This document shows, piece by piece, positions 7,845 through 18,600 of a DNA stretch of 64,000 nt. Below the pieces are notes generated by a model. That model was given only the letters and a program-made list of their open reading frames with translations. It did no database searches and was not told the DNA's origin. A program made the translations under genes and the position numbers. This DNA comes from Halopiger goleimassiliensis (GTDB taxonomy: Archaea > Halobacteriota > Halobacteria > Halobacteriales > Natrialbaceae): positions 692,217-756,216 of the forward strand of contig NZ_HG315691.1 of NCBI RefSeq assembly GCF_000455345.1, read 5' to 3'. Numbering within the stretch: position 1 is the stretch's first letter; each line of letters starts with the position of its first letter.

Positions 7845-8870
7845 ATGCAGTTTGGCTACAGCGAGGTCTGTCTCGAACACGATCCCGGGCCTCGTCATCC
7901 GGAGGCACCGGACCGACTGCGGGCGATCCGGGAGCGGCTGAAGACGAAACACGGCGTCGAGTACGTCGAGGCCGATCCGGTCGGGATCGACGAGATCGCG
8001 AGCGTTCACGACCGCGAGTACGTCGAATCGGTCGAGGAGTTCTGTGCGGAGGGTGGCGGCAACTGGGACCCCGACACGGTCGCCGTCGAGGAGACCTGGG
8101 ACGCCATCCGACAGAGCGCAGGGCTGGCGTGCTGGTCCATCCAGACCGCACTCGAGGGGGCGACGGGGCGGAAGACGCCGTTTTCGATCGGGCGACCGCC
8201 GGGTCACCACGCCGTCGAGGACGACGCCATGGGCTTTTGCTTCGCCAACAACGTCGCTGTAGCCGCACAACAGGCCCTCGAGGCCGAGACGACCGGCGTC
8301 GATCGGGTCGCGATCGTCGACTGGGACGTCCACCACGGCAACGGCACACAGGACATCTTCTACGACCGCGGTGACGTCTTCTTCGTCTCGTTACACGAAC
8401 AGGGGCTGTATCCGGGAACCGGGAGCGTCGACGAGACGGGGACCGGCGAGGGTGAGGGAACGACGATGAACCTCCCGATGCCGGCCGGAACCGGTGATCC
8501 GGCGTATCTCGCGGCCGTCGAGGGACCGATCACCGCCGCGCTCACCGAGTACGATCCGGACCTGTTGATCGTCAGCGCGGGCTTCGACGCCCATCGTCAC
8601 GATCCCATCTCGCGCATCCGCCTCTCGACGGAGGCCTACGCCCTGATGACGGATCGGCTGCGGTCGCTGACCGACGACATCGACGCCGCGCTGGCGTTCG
8701 TCCTCGAGGGCGGCTACGGCCTCGACGTGCTCGCCGACAGCGTCGCCATCGTCCACGAGACCTTCGACGGGCGCGAACCGATCGAACCCGACGACGAGGA
8801 GATGGAGAGTCGCTCGAGGGGGGTCCTCGAAGACGTCCTCGAGGAACACGACTTAGACGTCGACCTGTAA
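7845..8870 (+). CDS. hdaI: Histone-deacetylase family protein
   Basis: A 341-residue zinc-dependent deacetylase of the HDAC/AcuC/acetylpolyamine superfamily. Catalytic landmarks are the general-base region GRPPGHHA, zinc ligands in DWDVHHGNGTQ and GFDAH, and the C-terminal LEGGYGLDVL. Length fits class II-like archaeal members. It follows the histone gene with a one-base gap, so the two are almost certainly one operon. Haloarchaeal histones lack the basic tails of eukaryotic histones, so the true substrate (another protein or an acetylpolyamine) is open. Confidence 0.92.
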   Translation: MQFGYSEVCLEHDPGPRHPEAPDRLRAIRERLKTKHGVEYVEADPVGIDEIASVHDREYVESVEEFCAEGGGNWDPDTVAVEETWDAIRQSAGLACWSIQTALEGATGRKTPFSIGRPPGHHAVEDDAMGFCFANNVAVAAQQALEAETTGVDRVAIVDWDVHHGNGTQDIFYDRGDVFFVSLHEQGLYPGTGSVDETGTGEGEGTTMNLPMPAGTGDPAYLAAVEGPITAALTEYDPDLLIVSAGFDAHRHDPISRIRLSTEAYALMTDRLRSLTDDIDAALAFVLEGGYGLDVLADSVAIVHETFDGREPIEPDDEEMESRSRGVLEDVLEEHDLDVDL

Positions 8871-8883
8871 CGTCACTCCCCGC

Positions 8884-9489
8884 TCACTCCCAGGGGTGGG
8901 TACCGCCCCGGCTCGGCCACAGCGGGTACCAGTACTCTTTCTCGCGTTCGATCTCGAGTTCGCCGTCCAGGGCCGCCTCGAGTTTGAACTCCGTGCTCGA
9001 GTCGCGTTCGCGGCCGTCGCGGGGTGCGAAGGGATAGTAAGCACCGCGGCGGAACGAGTAGATCCAGTAGGCGGGGCCGTCTCGGCCGTGGTAGGCGAAC
9101 ACCGCGGCGAGCAGCCGCGAGCCGTAACCGTGTTCGATGAACGTGTCGGCGGCGAAGTGGAGGCTGGTGATCAGGTCCTCGGGATCGCTGTCCTCGAGGA
9201 CGACCCAGTGGTAGCCGTGGTCGTCCTCGGTGAGGCGGAAGTCGGTGCCCGTGTCCTGCTGGCCGGCCTCGAGGATCGCCTCCACGTCGTCGACGGCCTC
9301 CTGGAACGTGTGGGAGTCGACGCCGGAGAAACAGAGCGCGCCGACGTCGGCCGACTCGTAGCCGAGGTCGGCCTCCATCGTCAGGTAGGCGGTGCTCATC
9401 CCGAAGAGGTCGTCGGGGTCGGCGTCGCGTTTGGCGTCGGCTTCGGCGCGCAGGCCGAGGGCGGCCCGAAGTCCGTCCAGCAGTCCCAT
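8884..9489 (-). CDS. pspAB: PspA-associated protein PspAB
   Basis: A 201-residue cytosolic protein whose C-terminal half carries the family pattern (GYGSRLLAAVFAY, then FRRGAYYPFAP, then EYWYPLW), with the typical MGLLDGL N-terminus. PspAB genes are usually found near HtpX and PspAA in archaeal phage-shock-like envelope-stress loci. Here it stands alone, convergent with the deacetylase gene, and no htpX or pspA is in view. Molecular role unknown; family assignment comes from remembered motif similarity. Confidence 0.72.
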   Translation of the reverse strand: MGLLDGLRAALGLRAEADAKRDADPDDLFGMSTAYLTMEADLGYESADVGALCFSGVDSHTFQEAVDDVEAILEAGQQDTGTDFRLTEDDHGYHWVVLEDSDPEDLITSLHFAADTFIEHGYGSRLLAAVFAYHGRDGPAYWIYSFRRGAYYPFAPRDGRERDSSTEFKLEAALDGELEIEREKEYWYPLWPSRGGTHPWE

Positions 9490-9711
9490 AGGCGAGTGAA
9501 CGGGGGCGAGCCCTTAGAATCCACCTGTTGTGTTCGAGCACACCTCGTCGGCGACACGGGTCGCGACGACGCCCAGTCGCCACCCCCGTCAACGCCCGAA
9601 ACGACGGTACGAACACGTCAGCGATCCTGACGGGCGCACCCGTTATACCCCTCGAGCACCTACAGTAGTCGAATAGCCCGCCGACCGTTGCAGTTCACCC
9701 CTGATGCACCC

Positions 9712-10377
9712 ATGAACACAACAGCATCACCGAAAGCACCGCTTCCCGTCCCGACGACTGACCACCTCGAGGAGCGCTCGCGCCGCGCCCGCATCGAACC
9801 GATGTCGGTGCTCCCGCTGGGCGACGGCCTCTACGAGATCGAGTCCGCCAGCGACAACACTTACCTCGTCGACCTCGAGGCCGGCCGCTGTACCTGCCCC
9901 GATCACGTCTTCCGCGACGCGCGCTGCAAGCACGTTCGCCGGGTGGCGATCGAGATCACCGAGGGCCGGACCCCGCCGCCGGGCGAAATCGCCGTCCCCT
10001 GCCACGACTGCGGCGAACCGGTTTTCGTGGACGAAGACGCGCCCGAACCGATCTACTGCGAGGCGCACGCGATCGCCCCCGGCGACACCGTCCGCGACCG
10101 CGAGACGGGCGATCGCCTCACCGTCGTCGACGTCTCGGATCTGCGAGCCGACGCGGTCACCATCCGCGAGGCCGACTGTACCGTCGCCGACTACGGCACC
10201 AACGAGAACTACGACTCGGACGTGCCCGTCGTCGGCGCGGTCTACCCGCACGCCAACGTGAAACGCAACGGCGTCGTCCCCCGATCGTTGAAGGTCTACA
10301 CCTTCCCGCGGACGCGACTCGAGAAAGCGCCCGCTCGTCGCAACGAACCCCCGGAGACCCCTCTCCGATCCCGGTAG
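9712..10377 (+). CDS. SWIM zinc-finger protein
   Basis: A ~221-residue protein with a SWIM-type zinc finger (CTCPDHVFRDARCKH, the C-x-C-xn-C-x-H pattern) at about residues 60-75. A second Cys pair (CHDCGEPVF) and CEAH may bind another zinc. SWIM domains mediate DNA or protein binding; no enzymatic domain is present. The start is ATG at 9712; a TTG at 9688 is an alternative, since a TATA-like GTTATAC near 9651 is ~34 nt before it. C-terminal residues 150-220 are unfamiliar. Confidence 0.8.
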   Translation: MNTTASPKAPLPVPTTDHLEERSRRARIEPMSVLPLGDGLYEIESASDNTYLVDLEAGRCTCPDHVFRDARCKHVRRVAIEITEGRTPPPGEIAVPCHDCGEPVFVDEDAPEPIYCEAHAIAPGDTVRDRETGDRLTVVDVSDLRADAVTIREADCTVADYGTNENYDSDVPVVGAVYPHANVKRNGVVPRSLKVYTFPRTRLEKAPARRNEPPETPLRSR

Positions 10378-10660
10378 GGCCGAGCGACTGTACCGACTCC
10401 GAACGGTCGACGAGCCATCGAAACCGGCCGATCTCTTGTCTCATGGTATCTTATCACGTGGTATGGGCGACGGGATCGACTACGGCGCGCTCGAGCGCGA
10501 GGTCGCCCACGAACCGCTGTTCGACGCGATCGTTCCCGACGGGGTGATCGATGTCGCGGAACTCGTGGAGGAAACCCGATCGATCCGCTCGGCGTCGGGA
10601 ATTCCCGGGTGTCGGGATCGCGCAGCAACACACTTGTGTTCGCGAATGAAACGCTCGGCT

Positions 10661-11107
10661 ATGGCAATACTTGCTGCGATCGACGAGACGGAGCGATCGA
10701 AACGGGTCGTCGACGTCGGCTACGACCTCGCGACGACGTACGACGTACCCCTCGTCGCGCTCCACGTCGTCCCGGACGCGGAGTACCTGTCGCACAAGGA
10801 GAGCGTCGAGAGCATCCCCGGCATGGGGGACTTCTCGCTGGATCAGCAGGCCGACAGCGCGAAACGGTTCGTCCGGCGGTTCGTCATGGAGACGCTCGGG
10901 GAGAATCCCTCACGGCTCGAGCCACGCGGTCGCGTCGGCGACGTCACGGACCAGATTCTGGCGGAAGCCGACGCGCTCGAGCCGGACTACCTCGTCATCG
11001 GCGGCCGTCACCGGTCGCCGGCCGGAAAGGCGGTCTTCGGAAGCGTCGCCCAGCAACTCCTGTTGAACGCCGACTGTCCCGTCGTGGCGAACATCGTCGA
11101 CGAGTAG
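10661..11107 (+). CDS. Universal stress protein (UspA family)
   Basis: A ~148-residue UspA-fold protein. It begins at the family's usual first strand (MAILAAIDETERSK) and ends with the nucleotide-binding consensus region GGRHRSPAGKAVFGSVAQQ, followed by LNADCPVVANI. The G-x2-G-x9-G(S/T)-type motif suggests ATP binding. An ATG 15 bases earlier (10646) is an alternative start. The same frame stays open upstream to 10463 with fairly coding-like sequence (MGDGIDYGALEREV), so an N-terminal extension, or a separate gene fused by frame, cannot be excluded. Confidence 0.82.
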   Translation: MAILAAIDETERSKRVVDVGYDLATTYDVPLVALHVVPDAEYLSHKESVESIPGMGDFSLDQQADSAKRFVRRFVMETLGENPSRLEPRGRVGDVTDQILAEADALEPDYLVIGGRHRSPAGKAVFGSVAQQLLLNADCPVVANIVDE

Positions 11108-11112
11108 GGCCG

Positions 11113-11637
11113 TTACTCGAGCAGTTCGGCCGCTTCCTCGAGTTCCATCGTGCCCTGTTTGACCGCGTTCAGGACGCGCAGGATCTCCTCGTCCGGGCCG
11201 TCGTCGATGCCCTCCTCGTCCACGTCCTCGAGGGTGACCTTCTCGCTCTCGCCGACGAACTCGGGGAAGTCGATCCCCTCGGCGATGGCCGTCTCCTTCT
11301 TGACGCGGTAGTTGCCGCCGTCGGTCACGTGCAGGTCGGCGGGGTGGAAGAAGTACCAGTCCTCGCGGTCGAAGCGGACGCCGATGCGGGGCTTCGCGCC
11401 GAAGTTCTGCGCGAAGTAGGTGAGGGCTTCGACCTCTTCGCCGGTGAGGTAGATCGGGTCGCCGGCGCTCGATTTCGCCTCGATCGCGTAGAAGAGTTCG
11501 CCGTCGCCGGCGAGCACGTCGGGCAGTTCCCGGTCGGTCGCAGAGCCGCTGGCGGGCGCGCGCATCACCGCGAAGCCGGCCTCGTCGAGCGCGTTGACGA
11601 GTTCCCGTTCGCGGCGGTCGCCCTTCGCCTGAGACAT
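11113..11637 (-). CDS. hjc: Holliday junction resolvase Hjc
   Basis: A 174-residue archaeal Holliday-junction endonuclease that cuts four-way DNA junctions in recombination. The PD-(D/E)xK nuclease core is visible: an early Glu in [17 protein letters not shown] (Asp), then IEAKSS (E-x-K). A C-terminal acidic extension of ~50 residues ([15 protein letters not shown]) goes beyond the compact thermophilic enzymes, as is usual in haloarchaea. Convergent with the UspA gene five bases away. Confidence 0.9.
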   Translation of the reverse strand: MSQAKGDRRERELVNALDEAGFAVMRAPASGSATDRELPDVLAGDGELFYAIEAKSSAGDPIYLTGEEVEALTYFAQNFGAKPRIGVRFDREDWYFFHPADLHVTDGGNYRVKKETAIAEGIDFPEFVGESEKVTLEDVDEEGIDDGPDEEILRVLNAVKQGTMELEEAAELLE

Positions 11638-11731
11638 ACCACTCTCTCACGTGCGGCCGCTAATAAAGGGACGGACCCAGACTCGGTGAGGACTCGAGGA
11701 CGGCTAACGGACGGGGAGGCGGTTCGGCCCC

Positions 11732-12547
11732 TCAGAACCCGATCGCGGAGAGGACGTCGACCAGTGCGCCCGTGGTCTCGGGTTCGACGCCCTCGAGGTC
11801 GTACTCCACGGCGAGATAGAGCAGGCCGAACTGGATGGCGTTGAAGACCGCGTGGGCGGCGGCCGGGACGAGGAGATTGTCGGTTTTCGCGTAGACGTAG
11901 CCGAAGACGAGCGACCCGCCGAAGACGATACTCAGCGAGACGAGGGTCGCCAGCGGACTCTCGGCGTAGAGGAGGTAGGTCGGCAGGTGGATGGTCGCGA
12001 AGATCAGGCTCGCACCGACTACGGCCTGCATCCGAGAAAACGCCGCGTACAGCCGTTTCTGGACGATGTTCCGGAAGAGGAACTCCTCGGCGGGTGCGTT
12101 GAACAGGAAGACGATCGCGAGCATCACGAGGATCATCGTCTGGTCGTTGCCGACGAAGTCGATCACCTGGCTCTCCGCCGACGGGAGTTCCAGGAGCGTG
12201 ATCGTGACGTTGACGCCGAGGTAAAACAGGATGCTCAGGACGATCCCCGCGAGGACGTAGCGCCAGTCGCGCGAGGTCGGCACGCGCAGATCGACGAACG
12301 ACCAGTCGCGATCGGTCGCGGCAATGTAGATTCCGCCCGCGAGGACGAACCCGAGGAAGTTCAGGACGAAAAACAGCGTTCGAAGCGGTATCGACGTCTC
12401 GCCCGGTGCGTCGAGCAGTCCGGGCTCGAGCAACAGTGCGGGGGCCGTCGTCAGCTCTGCGACCAGGATACCGAAGATGGCGAGCCCGATGGCGACGAGA
12501 AACGTCCGCACCGGACTCTCGGACGGGGACCGCGTATCGACGTCCAT
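11732..12547 (-). CDS. CPBP intramembrane metalloprotease (CAAX family)
   Basis: A ~271-residue membrane protein with about eight hydrophobic segments. The family's three catalytic motifs are intact: EEFLFR (E-E-x3-R), FATIH (F-x3-H) and HAVFN (H-x3-N). Members are intramembrane proteases or prenyl-endopeptidase relatives; in archaea some mature small peptides, but the substrate here is unknown. The start was moved to MDVDTRSPSE because the longer frame begins in implausible Arg-rich sequence. Confidence 0.88.
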   Translation of the reverse strand: MDVDTRSPSESPVRTFLVAIGLAIFGILVAELTTAPALLLEPGLLDAPGETSIPLRTLFFVLNFLGFVLAGGIYIAATDRDWSFVDLRVPTSRDWRYVLAGIVLSILFYLGVNVTITLLELPSAESQVIDFVGNDQTMILVMLAIVFLFNAPAEEFLFRNIVQKRLYAAFSRMQAVVGASLIFATIHLPTYLLYAESPLATLVSLSIVFGGSLVFGYVYAKTDNLLVPAAAHAVFNAIQFGLLYLAVEYDLEGVEPETTGALVDVLSAIGF

Positions 12548-12677
12548 GGTTCGCCGTACGGACAGGATCGCCTTTTGCGTTCCTGTCGCGGAAGCCGGGC
12601 GGGCGACGGCCGCCGGTACCGGGGTCACGGATCGAAACGTTCCCTCCGACCGACGCGGGGACGGTCGGGTCGGAGTC

Positions 12678-15600
12678 TCAGTCGGCCGTCTCTGCGGTCT
12701 CCGTCCCGAACAGCTGGGTGAGCAGCCGCTGCTGGGCGATTCGCAGGTGACGGTTGACCGTCGGCTGCGAGACGTCGAGCATCGTGGCGACGTCCTCGCC
12801 GGTGCTCTCGCGGGGCCACTCGAAGAAGCCGGCGAAGTACGCCGTCCGCAACACCTCGAGTTGCCGGTCGGTGAGGTCGTCGAACAGCGACGAGACGAGT
12901 TCCCGACGGGTGTGCATGGCCCGTTCGACGTGACGTCGGCGTCGCAACTCGACGGTGCCGTACTCCTCGGTAACGGTGTCGACGAACTCGCGAACGTCGG
13001 TCCCGACCGGCACGTCGGCCACGACGACGGTCTCGGTGCCGTCGGCCCGAATCTGACGAGGGCTGGCCCCGTGACGAACCAGCTGGGCGGCGAGGAGGTC
13101 GCCCGTCACGTGGGCCTCGAACCGGCAAACTCCATCGTCGTCGCTGATCAGCCGGTACTCCGACACCGAGACGAGGTCCTCGAGGACGCCCTCGACGGCC
13201 TCGGGCGCTACCCCTTGCGTCTCGAAGAAGACGACCGACTGTTCGCTCGACTGGGTCCCCAGCCCCTCGTAGACGACCTCGGCGTCGGTTCGGTCGGCGA
13301 TCCGCGAGAGGACGTCGCCCCCGCCGGTGACCGACAGCGTGAGTTCGATCACGGTCTCGGCCTGCAGCGCCTCCCGGGTCTTCGTCGCCGTGATCGCGTT
13401 CGCAATGGCCTCGCCGAGTTCGCCGAAGACGGTCCGCTCGAGGTCGGTGAAGGCGTCGGGCTCGGTCGCGTAGACGGTCAACACGCCGTAGGTGTACTCC
13501 TCGACGGCCAGCGGAACGCTGACGACCGACTGGAAGCCGGCATCGAGAGCCTCCCGCCGCCAGGGCTCGCTCTGGAGGTCCGCGACGACGTTTTCGACGA
13601 CCGTCGCCTCGCCCGTCCGGGCGGTGCGGGACGCCGGCTCACCCGACGTCGCCGGTTCGAGCGAGACCCGATCCAGGTACGCCGCGTCGGTACCGGCCCA
13701 GGCCTGGGGTTCGAGGCGGTCGTCGTCGGCCGACCCGATCCAGGCGAACGCGACGCGGTCGTCCTCGAGCAACCGCTCGGGGACGGTGCGTTCGATCTCC
13801 GCGCGGCTGGTCGCGCCGACCAGCGACTGGTTGATTCGCCTGATCGTCTCGTTGACGGCGATCTGTCGACGGAGACGACGGTTCTGCGACTCGAGTTCGG
13901 CGTCGCGTTCCCGGAGGCTGGCCTCGCTCTCGAGGCGATCGAACGCGGCTTCGGCCGTCGCCACGAGGGTCTCGATCAGCCGTCGGGCGTCGCCGTCGAT
14001 GGGTTCGGATTCGGCGGCCACAGTGACGACGCCGTGGTCGCCGACAGGCGCGACGACGGCCCGCTCGACCTTCGGGCCGAACACCTGCGAGCGATCGAAC
14101 GCCGTCGGATCGTCGACGACCGTCTGCGCGCCGGCCACGAACGCGTTCCAGAGGACGGAGTCGCCGGCACCGGCCGCCACCGCCGGCGTCCCGCTCGAGA
14201 GCGCCTCGAAGCCGTCGGTGTGGGCGATCGGCTCGAGCCGGTTGTGTTCGTCCTCGAGCTGATAGAGCGCGACCCCCGAGGCCTCGAGGACGTCGTCGGC
14301 GGCCTCGACGACCACGTCAGCGACCTCCGCGGCGCTCTCCGTAGCGAGCAACCCGCGGGCGGCCTCGTGCAGCGACTCGAGGGCCAGTTCCCGCTCCTTC
14401 TGCGGAGTGATGTCCTGGAGTGCGCCCTGGTACTTGACGAGTTCGCCGTCCTCGTACACCGGCGCGCCGAAGCCGCGAACCCACCGCGTCTCGTCCGGCG
14501 ACGGCTGCAGTCGCGCCTCGAGTTCGTAGTTCGTCTCTCCGGCGATGGCGTCCGCGAGCGTGCGTCGCACCTTCGGTCTGTCGTCGGGGTGGTACCGTTC
14601 GATCGCCGCCTCGAGGTCCGGCTCCATCTCCGGCGAGAAGCCGTGCAGCCGGTACTGCTCTTTCGTCCAGGTCGGGGTGGGCGGATCCGTCCGCAGGTCG
14701 AGTTCCCAGCCGCCGATGCTCGCGAGGTCCTCGACGCGCTCGAGCAACGCCCGGGTCTGCTGGAGTTCGCGCTCGCGCTCTTTCTGTTCGGTGACGTCCT
14801 TGACCGTCCCGCGATATTTGACGAGGTCGCCGTCCTCGAAGATGGGCTCGCTGCGGGCCCGTACCCATCGGACGTCGCCCTCGTCGGACTGGATCCTCGC
14901 CTCGTACTCGTAGCCTCGCTGTTCGTCGATCGCCGTGCGGATCTGCTCGCGGACGAACGCGCGATCTTCGGGATGGTAACAGTCGATCGTCGTCTCGAGG
15001 TCGGGATCGACGTCCGGCGAGAGGTAGTGGAGCCGGTAGAGTTCGTCCGTCCAGTCCGCTAGCCGGGGCTCCGTGCGCGTGTCGAGTTCCCAGCCGCCGA
15101 CCCCGGCCATCCGCTGGACGCGTTTGAGCAGGTCCGTCGTTCGCTCGAGGTCCCGTTCCCGGCGTTTCAGGTCGGTGACGTCGTGGACCGCCCCCTGATA
15201 CTTGATCAGCTCGGCGTCGTTCGGTGCCGGGGTGCCGACGACGCGACGCCCGTCGTCAGTCTCGAAGATCGGCTCGCTGAACGCCCGGACCCACCTGGTC
15301 TCTCCCGGTCGCGGTTGCATCCGCGCTTCCAGTTCGTAGCCAGTTCCGTTCTCGAGCGACTCCTGGATCGTCTCACGGACGAACGCGCGGTCGTCGGGGT
15401 GGTAACAGTCGACGATGGTATCGAGGTCCGGCTCGACCTCCGTCGGGAGCCCGTGCATGCGGTAGAGTTCGTCCGTCCACTCCGCCGTCGGTGGATCGGT
15501 CCGCACGTCGAGCTCCCAGCCGCCGATCCGCGCCATCTCCTGGACCCGTTCGAGCAGGTTTCGGGTTCGCTCGAGTTCACGTTCGCGCTCTTTGCGATCG

Positions 15601-18600
15601 GTGATGTCGCGGACGACGCCCGCCGTGCCGGCGAACTCGCCGTCGTCCGATGGAAGCAAGGCGACGTGGATCTCGGCGTCGATGCGGTCACCGTCGGCAG
15701 TCTCGAGCGTGGCTTCGACGGTGCCGTAGGGATCCCCCTCTCGACGCAGTTCGCGGACGAGTTCCTGCGAACGTTCGAAATCCGCCGGTGGTAGCACCTC
15801 CGAGACGTTCGTCCCGATGACCTCCGCTGGTTCGTAGCCCAGAAGCGACTCGACGGCGTCGTTGACGAACCGAAACTCCCCGGACGGATCGAGCGTGTAG
15901 ACCGGGTCGCCGATCGCCTGGATGATCGTCTCGTAGCGCTCGAGTTCGCGTTCGCGACGCTTGCGGTCGGTGATGTCCTGAAACGACCCCTGGAGTTTGA
16001 CGACTTCGCCGTCCTCCCGGACGGGTTCGCCGATCGTCCGCACCCACCGTCGTTCGCCGTCGGCCGTCCGAATGCGGAGTTCGTGATCGTACGGTTCGCC
16101 GCCCTCGATCGCCCGTTCGACCGCGCGCTCGACGATCGGCCGGTCCTCGGGGTGGTAGAACTCGAGTGCGCGGTCGAGGTCGAGGTCGGCGGACGACTCG
16201 AGCCCGTGGATCCGGGCGACTTCCTCGGTCCAGGTGACGTCGTACGGCGCTTCCCGAACGTCCAGTTCCCAGGCCCCCACGCTGGCCAGTTGCTGGGACT
16301 GCTCGAGCATCCGCGTCGTCCGTTCGAGTTCCCGCTCGTACCGTTTCCGGTCGGAGATGTCCCGTCCGATGCCCACCTCGACCGGGTTGCCCTCGGGATC
16401 TTCGACCCGGGAGGCGACGAACTCGTAGGGGATCCGCTCGCCGTCTTTCGTCCGATACGGGGCCTCGACGCGCGTATCGCCCGTCTCGAACGTCTCCTCG
16501 ATCGAGTCGCGGATGATCTCACGGCCCTCCTCGCCGAAGAACTCGAGGGCGTCCATCTCGGTGACCTCGTCGTCGGTGTACCCCGTTACTTCGGTGACCG
16601 TCTCGTTCCACCGCAGCAGGCCCCCGTCGGCGTCGAGCACGTAGAACACGTCGTCGATGGCGTCGAGCATCTCGTCGGTGAACTCCCTGTAGCGCTCGAG
16701 TTCCCGCTCCTTTGCCACCCGGTCGGAGACGTCGCGGCCGACGCCGGCGACGACCGGATTCCCGTCCGGATCCTCGAGCCGTGAGGCGACGAACTCGTAA
16801 GGGACGCGCTCGCCGTCGTGCCGACGTACCGAGACCTCGACGCGGGAGCTACCGGTCTCGAAGGCGCGGTCGATCGCCGCCGTGATCTCGTCCCTGTCGT
16901 CGTCGACGAAGAACTCGACCGGGTCCATCTCTGCGATCTCCTCGTGGGAGTAGCCCGACGCGGCCGCGACGGTTTCGTTCCACCGTATCAGATCGCCGTC
17001 GGCGTCGATGACGTAGAACGCGTCGTCGATGGCGTCGAGCATGCCGTCGGTGAACTCCTTGTACTCCTGGAGGCGTCGTTCGCGCTCGCGTAACGCCCGT
17101 TCGGCCTCTTTTCGTTCGGTGATCTCTTCGAGCGCGCCCATCATCCCGACGACCTCCCCGTCAGGGCCGTGGATCGGTGCTTTCGAGAGGCTGACCTCGA
17201 TCAGCGACCCGTCTTTCGTCTGCCGCTGGAGTTCGACGCCGGTGACGGTCTCGCCGGCCCGCAGTCGATCGAGGTAGCGTTCGTACTCGTCCTCGTTCCC
17301 CTCTGGAATCGTCGGCAACGGTTCGCCGAGCACCTCCTCCTCGCTCCACCCGAAGATACGTTCGGCACCGGGATTCCACAGTTGCACCCGGTCCTCGAGG
17401 TCGACCGCGATCAGGGCCGCCGGCGACGCCTGGATGACCGCGTCGAGCCACTCGTTGGTCTCCTCGAGTTCGCGTTCGTGCTCCTTCCGGTCGGTGACGT
17501 CCTCCTGGAACCCGACGTAGTTCGTCACCTCGCCGTCGTCGTCCCCGATCGGCGCGACGCTGACCCGGTTCCAGAACTCGGTGCCGTCGGCGCGGTAGTT
17601 GCGCAACTCGACGGTCGTCGGCTCCTCGGTTTCGATCGCCTCGCGCAGTTCCTCGACCCGGTCGGGGTCGGTCGCCTCACCCTGCAGGAACCGACAGTTT
17701 CGCCCCCGACACTCCGACTCCGCGTAGCCCGTGATCTCCTCGAACGACGCGTTGGCGTAGACGATCGGGTTGTCCGGCCGGTCCGGGTCGGTGATCGTCA
17801 CTCCGACCGGTGCCTCCTCGAGCGCACGGTCCTTGAGTCGGAGGCGTCGTTCGTACTCCCGGCGGTCGTAGACGTGGCTCACCCACCGGGTCACGAGGTC
17901 GACGAACGTCCGTTCGGGACCGGAGAACGCCGACCGCGGCTCGCGGTCGACGAAACAGACCGTCCCGTACAGCTCGCCGTCGACCTCGATCCGGCCGCCC
18001 ACGTAACAGCCGATCCCCGCGTCCTCGTAGCCCGGGTGGTCCGCGTAGCCCTGTTCGGGGGCGTTGTACAGCGTCAGGATGTCCTCGGCGTCGATCGCGT
18101 CCCGACAGTACGTCCGCTCGAGGTCGGTCTCCAGCCCCTCCTCGACGAGGTCACCGACGGCGCGTTCGACCTCGTAGTCGCCGCGCTCCTCGTCGATCCG
18201 GGCGACGAACCCGCTCTCGACGCCGAGACGCTCGCAGCCCAGCTCGAGCAGCCGCCTGATCTTCGCCTCGCTGCTCGCGTCGGTGTCGGACGTGATCTCG
18301 TGGACGGCACGCCGGTACCGTTCGCTCTCGGCCAGCTGTCGCGTGCGGTCGACCATCGTCGACGTCAACTCGTCGACCGCCGCGGCCAGGTCGCCCACCT
18401 CGTCGGATCGATCCACGTCGACGTCCCAGTCGTCGATCCCGTCGGGGTTCGTGGCGTCGACGTCGCCGAACCGCTCGACGACGGTCTCGACGTCGTCGGT
18501 GAGTCGCTGGAGGGCGCTGCGGTCGTCGTCGCTGCTGACCGCGAGGCCCACGAACAGGGGGGCGATCGGAAACCCCTCGCCGGGGAGTCCTGCCCGTATC

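Noticed and set aside
10463-10660. Separate gene or long N-terminal extension before the UspA gene
   Set aside because: The frame is open and fairly coding-like, but the Usp fold starts at MAILAAID and no family is recognised upstream; kept only as an alternative start.
12477-15062. 861-codon plus-strand open frame opposite the giant sensor gene
   Set aside because: It is an antisense shadow: stop codons are rare because of the high GC3, and the composition has no domain signature, whereas the minus strand encodes clear PAS, GAF and HTH domains.
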